Source of the DNA: JAIOZK01 sp964468645
GTDB taxonomy: Bacteria > Bacteroidota > Bacteroidia > Bacteroidales > JAIOZK01
Length of the DNA stretch: 64,000 bases
Assembly: GCA_964468645.1 (NCBI GenBank)
Contig: CAYXUU010000012.1
Location: 1 to 64,000 of the forward strand
Reading direction: 5' to 3'
Both the position numbers and the translations under genes were made by a program. The notes beneath the pieces are model-generated. The model was not told the origin of the DNA and did no database searches. It was given only the letters and a program-made list of their open reading frames with translations. The first letter of the stretch is position 1; each line of letters begins with the position of its first letter. Below are positions 61,404-64,000 of this stretch, piece after piece.

Positions 61404-62249
61404 TTAATAATCTCCAAGGGTTTCTTCGAGTTGTTCAAGCGCAACCTCTGCCTCATCATCATTGGGTGACACCCCATGCCATTCATGGGTTCCCATCATA
61501 TAATCCACCCCATAACCCATTTCTGTTTTCATCAGTATCACAATGGGTTTGCCACTGCCTGTAAACTCCCTGGCAATTTCAAGCGTGTTAATGATTTCTT
61601 CAATATTATGACCATCCATTTCAAGAACCTTCCAGTCAAATGCTTCCCATTTGGCCCTGAGGTTACCAAGCGAAATAACTTCATCCAATGGTCCGTCAAT
61701 TTGCTTTCCGTTAAAGTCAACGGTTACGATAAGATTATCTACATGATGATTTGAGGCATACATGGCTGCTTCCCAAATCTGTCCTTCCTGAAGCTCCCCA
61801 TCACCTGTGAGGACATATACCAGAGAATCATCATTATTGAGCGATTTTGCCTGGGCAACCCCTATACCAACACTTAAACCCTGTCCGAGTGAGCCTGTGG
61901 CAATACGTACTCCCGGCAAACCTTTATCTGTAGCCGGGTGACCCTGCAGCCGGGAATTGATTTTCCTGAAAGTCCCCAGTTCGCCCAGCGGAAAATACCC
62001 GCATCTTGCAAGTACACTATAAAACAGCGGAGAGATATGCCCGTTGGAAAGTATAAAAACATCCTGGTTTTTGCCATCCATAGTAAACGATTGTGAATCA
62101 TGATTCATCACTTCAAAAAAGAGGGCCACAAGAAAATCTGTACTCCCCAGCGATCCTCCGGGATGGCCTGACATGGCGCCATTAACCATTCTTATAATAT
62201 CTCGTCTTACCTGTGAGGAAACTTTGCTAAGGTATTCGCAATCGGGCAT
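61404..62249 (-). CDS. Transketolase N-terminal subunit
   Basis: 281 residues holding the pyrophosphate-binding domain: DIIRMVNGAMSGHPGGSLGSTDF, LQGHPATDKGLPGVRIATGSLGQGLS, and the TPP motif GDGELQEGQ ... NLIVTVDFNGKQIDG. It pairs with the C-terminal subunit to transfer two-carbon units between sugar phosphates. First gene of a minus-strand run: transketolase N, VWA, transketolase C, aroK. A TAnnTTTG box lies 15 bp upstream. Confidence 0.93.
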   Translation of the reverse strand: MPDCEYLSKVSSQVRRDIIRMVNGAMSGHPGGSLGSTDFLVALFFEVMNHDSQSFTMDGKNQDVFILSNGHISPLFYSVLARCGYFPLGELGTFRKINSRLQGHPATDKGLPGVRIATGSLGQGLSVGIGVAQAKSLNNDDSLVYVLTGDGELQEGQIWEAAMYASNHHVDNLIVTVDFNGKQIDGPLDEVISLGNLRAKWEAFDWKVLEMDGHNIEEIINTLEIAREFTGSGKPIVILMKTEMGYGVDYMMGTHEWHGVSPNDDEAEVALEQLEETLGDY

Positions 62250-62263
62250 AGTTTTGTTTTTTT

Positions 62264-62271
62264 CAAATATA
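62264..62271 (-). promoter_or_regulatory. Putative -7 box of the transketolase operon (TATATTTG)
   Basis: TAnnTTTG read on the minus strand, 15 bp upstream of the ATG at 62249. Confidence 0.5.
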
Positions 62272-62422
62272 AATCAATTACAAAATGCTGATAACAATTG
62301 TTAATAAATATGGAAAACTTATGTTTTCAACTAAAAATTGTTTGAAATTTGCAAAAATCAAATCCTTTGCTAAAGTCAAATTATTTATTTTTATCGATTC
62401 TAAATAAATTCAACTTTATTAA

Positions 62423-64000
62423 ATGTATAAATTCATTAAATACATCCTCATTCTTTTGTCAGGAATTTTCCTGTTACAATCAAACAAAATCTGCGCTCAG
62501 TTATCTGGCGGCAAAAGTACAAAACCATTACAAGAAATATGGGTTGATTCGGTCTTAAATTCACTGAGTCTTGAAGAAAAAATAGCACAGATGTTTGTTG
62601 TTCGTGCTAATAATCCCGGCAATGATTTTTTTAAAAATATTGATAAATACATTAAGGAATACAATATTGGCGGGGTAACATTCTTCAGGTCAACACCTTA
62701 CAAACAGGCTGTGCAAACAAACCACTGGCAGTCACTTGCCAGGACACCTCTTTTTATCAGTATTGATGCCGAGTGGGGGTTGGGTATGCGACTCGATAGT
62801 ACCATTTCCTTTCCATTCCAGATGACCCTTGGAGCAATCAACCACGACAGCCTGATTTTTGAGATGGGTAAAGAGATCGGAAGGCAATGCAGGGTAATGG
62901 GAATACAGATGAACTTTGCGCCTGTGGTGGATATCAATAACAATCCTGATAATCCGGTCATTAACAGTAGATCGTTTGGGGAGGATAAATACAATGTTTA
63001 CAGGAAAGGGCTGGCTTATACCCTGGGACTACAGGAGTATGATATTATTGCTACCGCAAAACATTTTCCCGGTCATGGTGATACCGACACCGATTCACAT
63101 TACACCCTGCCTCTTATAAATCATTCCAGGTCAAGATTGGACTCGGTAGAACTATTTCCGTTTGCACAACTGATCAATAATGGTATTGAAGCCATCATGA
63201 TTGCCCATCTTTTTCTGCCGGCTTATGAATCGGAGGAAGAAACTGCAGCAACTCTTTCTGATGATATTATTACCGGCCTGCTTCGTGACTCCCTTGGTTT
63301 TGATGGCCTTATAGTTACTGATGCCCTTGATATGAAAGGAGTTACCAAATATTTTAAACCAGGTGAAATTGAATTAAAGGCATTAATGGCAGGAAATGAT
63401 ATTTTATTGTTACCCGAGGATGTGCCAAAAGCAATAAAAGCTATTGTCAGGGCGCATGAAAAGGGGATCATCAGCAATAACATTATTAATGAACGATGCA
63501 GAAAGATTCTTAAATATAAGTACCAGGCCGGATTAAATAACATCAATCCTGTTGATCTATCTTCTCTAATAGAAACACTCAATACTTCCGAGGCAGAATT
63601 TATAAACCGCCAGCTATTTAAGAGTGCCATTACTGTTGTTAAGAATACAAACAATTTATTACCACTACTCAGTCTGGATACCTTGCAGATAGCCTCTCTG
63701 GTTATTGGGGAAGACAGAAAGAGTAGTTTTCAGAAAATGCTTGACAATTATGATGATGTACAACATTTTAACATTGGCAGTGAGCCTGAGCAGGCCCAGT
63801 TGCTACCCCTGATTGATCAGTTCCGCCATTTCAACCTGGTAATAGTCGGGATCAACAATACAAATATATTCGCAGGCAAAAACTTTGGCATTTCCGATGA
63901 AACAATAAAACTGGTCCAGGGGATTGCTAAGGAAAAAACAGTGATCCTCGACCTGTTTGCAAATCCATATTCCTTATCATTTTTTGATAGTACCAGTAAC
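62423..64000 (+). CDS. Glycoside hydrolase family 3 (NagZ-like), 3' part outside window
   Basis: 526 codons are open from ATG 62423 to the window edge. Signal peptide 1-25 (ends ICAQ). The GH3 domain has SLEEKIAQMFVVRANNP, FISIDAEWGLGMRLD, NFAPVVDINNNP, the NagZ-type motif KHFPGHGDTDTDSHYTLP (His general acid region) and FDGLIVTDALDMKGVT (Asp nucleophile). This is a beta-N-acetylhexosaminidase-like enzyme, likely periplasmic or on the outer membrane, acting on peptidoglycan or chitin fragments. In Bacteroidota such enzymes often continue with a beta-lactamase-like domain, which would lie beyond the window. Confidence 0.9.
   Translation, partial: MYKFIKYILILLSGIFLLQSNKICAQLSGGKSTKPLQEIWVDSVLNSLSLEEKIAQMFVVRANNPGNDFFKNIDKYIKEYNIGGVTFFRSTPYKQAVQTNHWQSLARTPLFISIDAEWGLGMRLDSTISFPFQMTLGAINHDSLIFEMGKEIGRQCRVMGIQMNFAPVVDINNNPDNPVINSRSFGEDKYNVYRKGLAYTLGLQEYDIIATAKHFPGHGDTDTDSHYTLPLINHSRSRLDSVELFPFAQLINNGIEAIMIAHLFLPAYESEEETAATLSDDIITGLLRDSLGFDGLIVTDALDMKGVTKYFKPGEIELKALMAGNDILLLPEDVPKAIKAIVRAHEKGIISNNIINERCRKILKYKYQAGLNNINPVDLSSLIETLNTSEAEFINRQLFKSAITVVKNTNNLLPLLSLDTLQIASLVIGEDRKSSFQKMLDNYDDVQHFNIGSEPEQAQLLPLIDQFRHFNLVIVGINNTNIFAGKNFGISDETIKLVQGIAKEKTVILDLFANPYSLSFFDSTSN

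Overview
The window is chromosomal DNA of a Bacteroidota bacterium, most likely Bacteroidales-like and probably a scaffold from a draft or metagenome assembly, because a run of exactly 100 Ns sits inside a repeat-coding gene. Evidence for the phylum: several proteins with type IX secretion (T9SS) C-terminal sorting domains, promoters of the Bacteroidota form TAnnTTTG, a DUF3276 PUR-alpha-like protein, DUF5683, a long signal peptidase I, and a transketolase split into two genes. No rRNA, tRNA, CRISPR array, integrase or transposase gene was recognised.

Layout. 1-16 kb is mostly housekeeping: nusB (partial, minus), a PUR-alpha-like protein, parA-parB, DUF5683, a T9SS BNR-like protein, a GT-C-like membrane protein, lepB, ftsK, lolA, an ECF sigma / anti-sigma-like / Spy-like trio, and a vitamin-salvage operon (thiamine-binding-like protein, PnuC/PnuT transporter, NadR-like kinase). 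16-23 kb is a glycan locus: GT4 glycosyltransferase, asparagine-synthetase-like enzyme without the N-terminal Cys, a formyltransferase/GINT1-like fusion, and a flippase. 23-26 kb holds two minus-strand surface proteins that share a C-terminal membrane tail and a 14-bp upstream element. Then come a methylmalonyl-CoA decarboxylase-like crotonase and parE.

29-42 kb is accessory. Two T9SS proteins with the same roughly 400-residue C-terminal module flank a caspase-TPR protein whose gene overlaps an RHS-type gene. A small proline-rich tailed protein follows, then an AbiEi/AbiEii toxin-antitoxin pair lying between 32-bp direct repeats. 42-52 kb: an orphan sensor kinase, an outer-membrane BamA-like protein, and a cytochrome b / Rieske / octaheme-cytochrome-TPR operon. 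52-64 kb: a T9SS LVIVD protein, nnr, a 5'-truncated nucleoside hydrolase, rlmD, aroK, the two transketolase halves with a von Willebrand factor A (VWA) gene between them, and the start of a GH3 enzyme.

Intergenic DNA is unusually patterned. Tandem 7- or 8-bp arrays abut or supply the stop codons of many genes. Short palindromes of the TCCC-gta-GGGA type and degenerate dispersed repeats fill most longer gaps. The best candidates for something new are the secreted caspase-TPR/RHS pair between paired T9SS proteins, the twin tail-anchored proteins with their shared upstream element, the stop-codon-rich arrays at gene ends, and the bc complex with a TPR-fused octaheme cytochrome.
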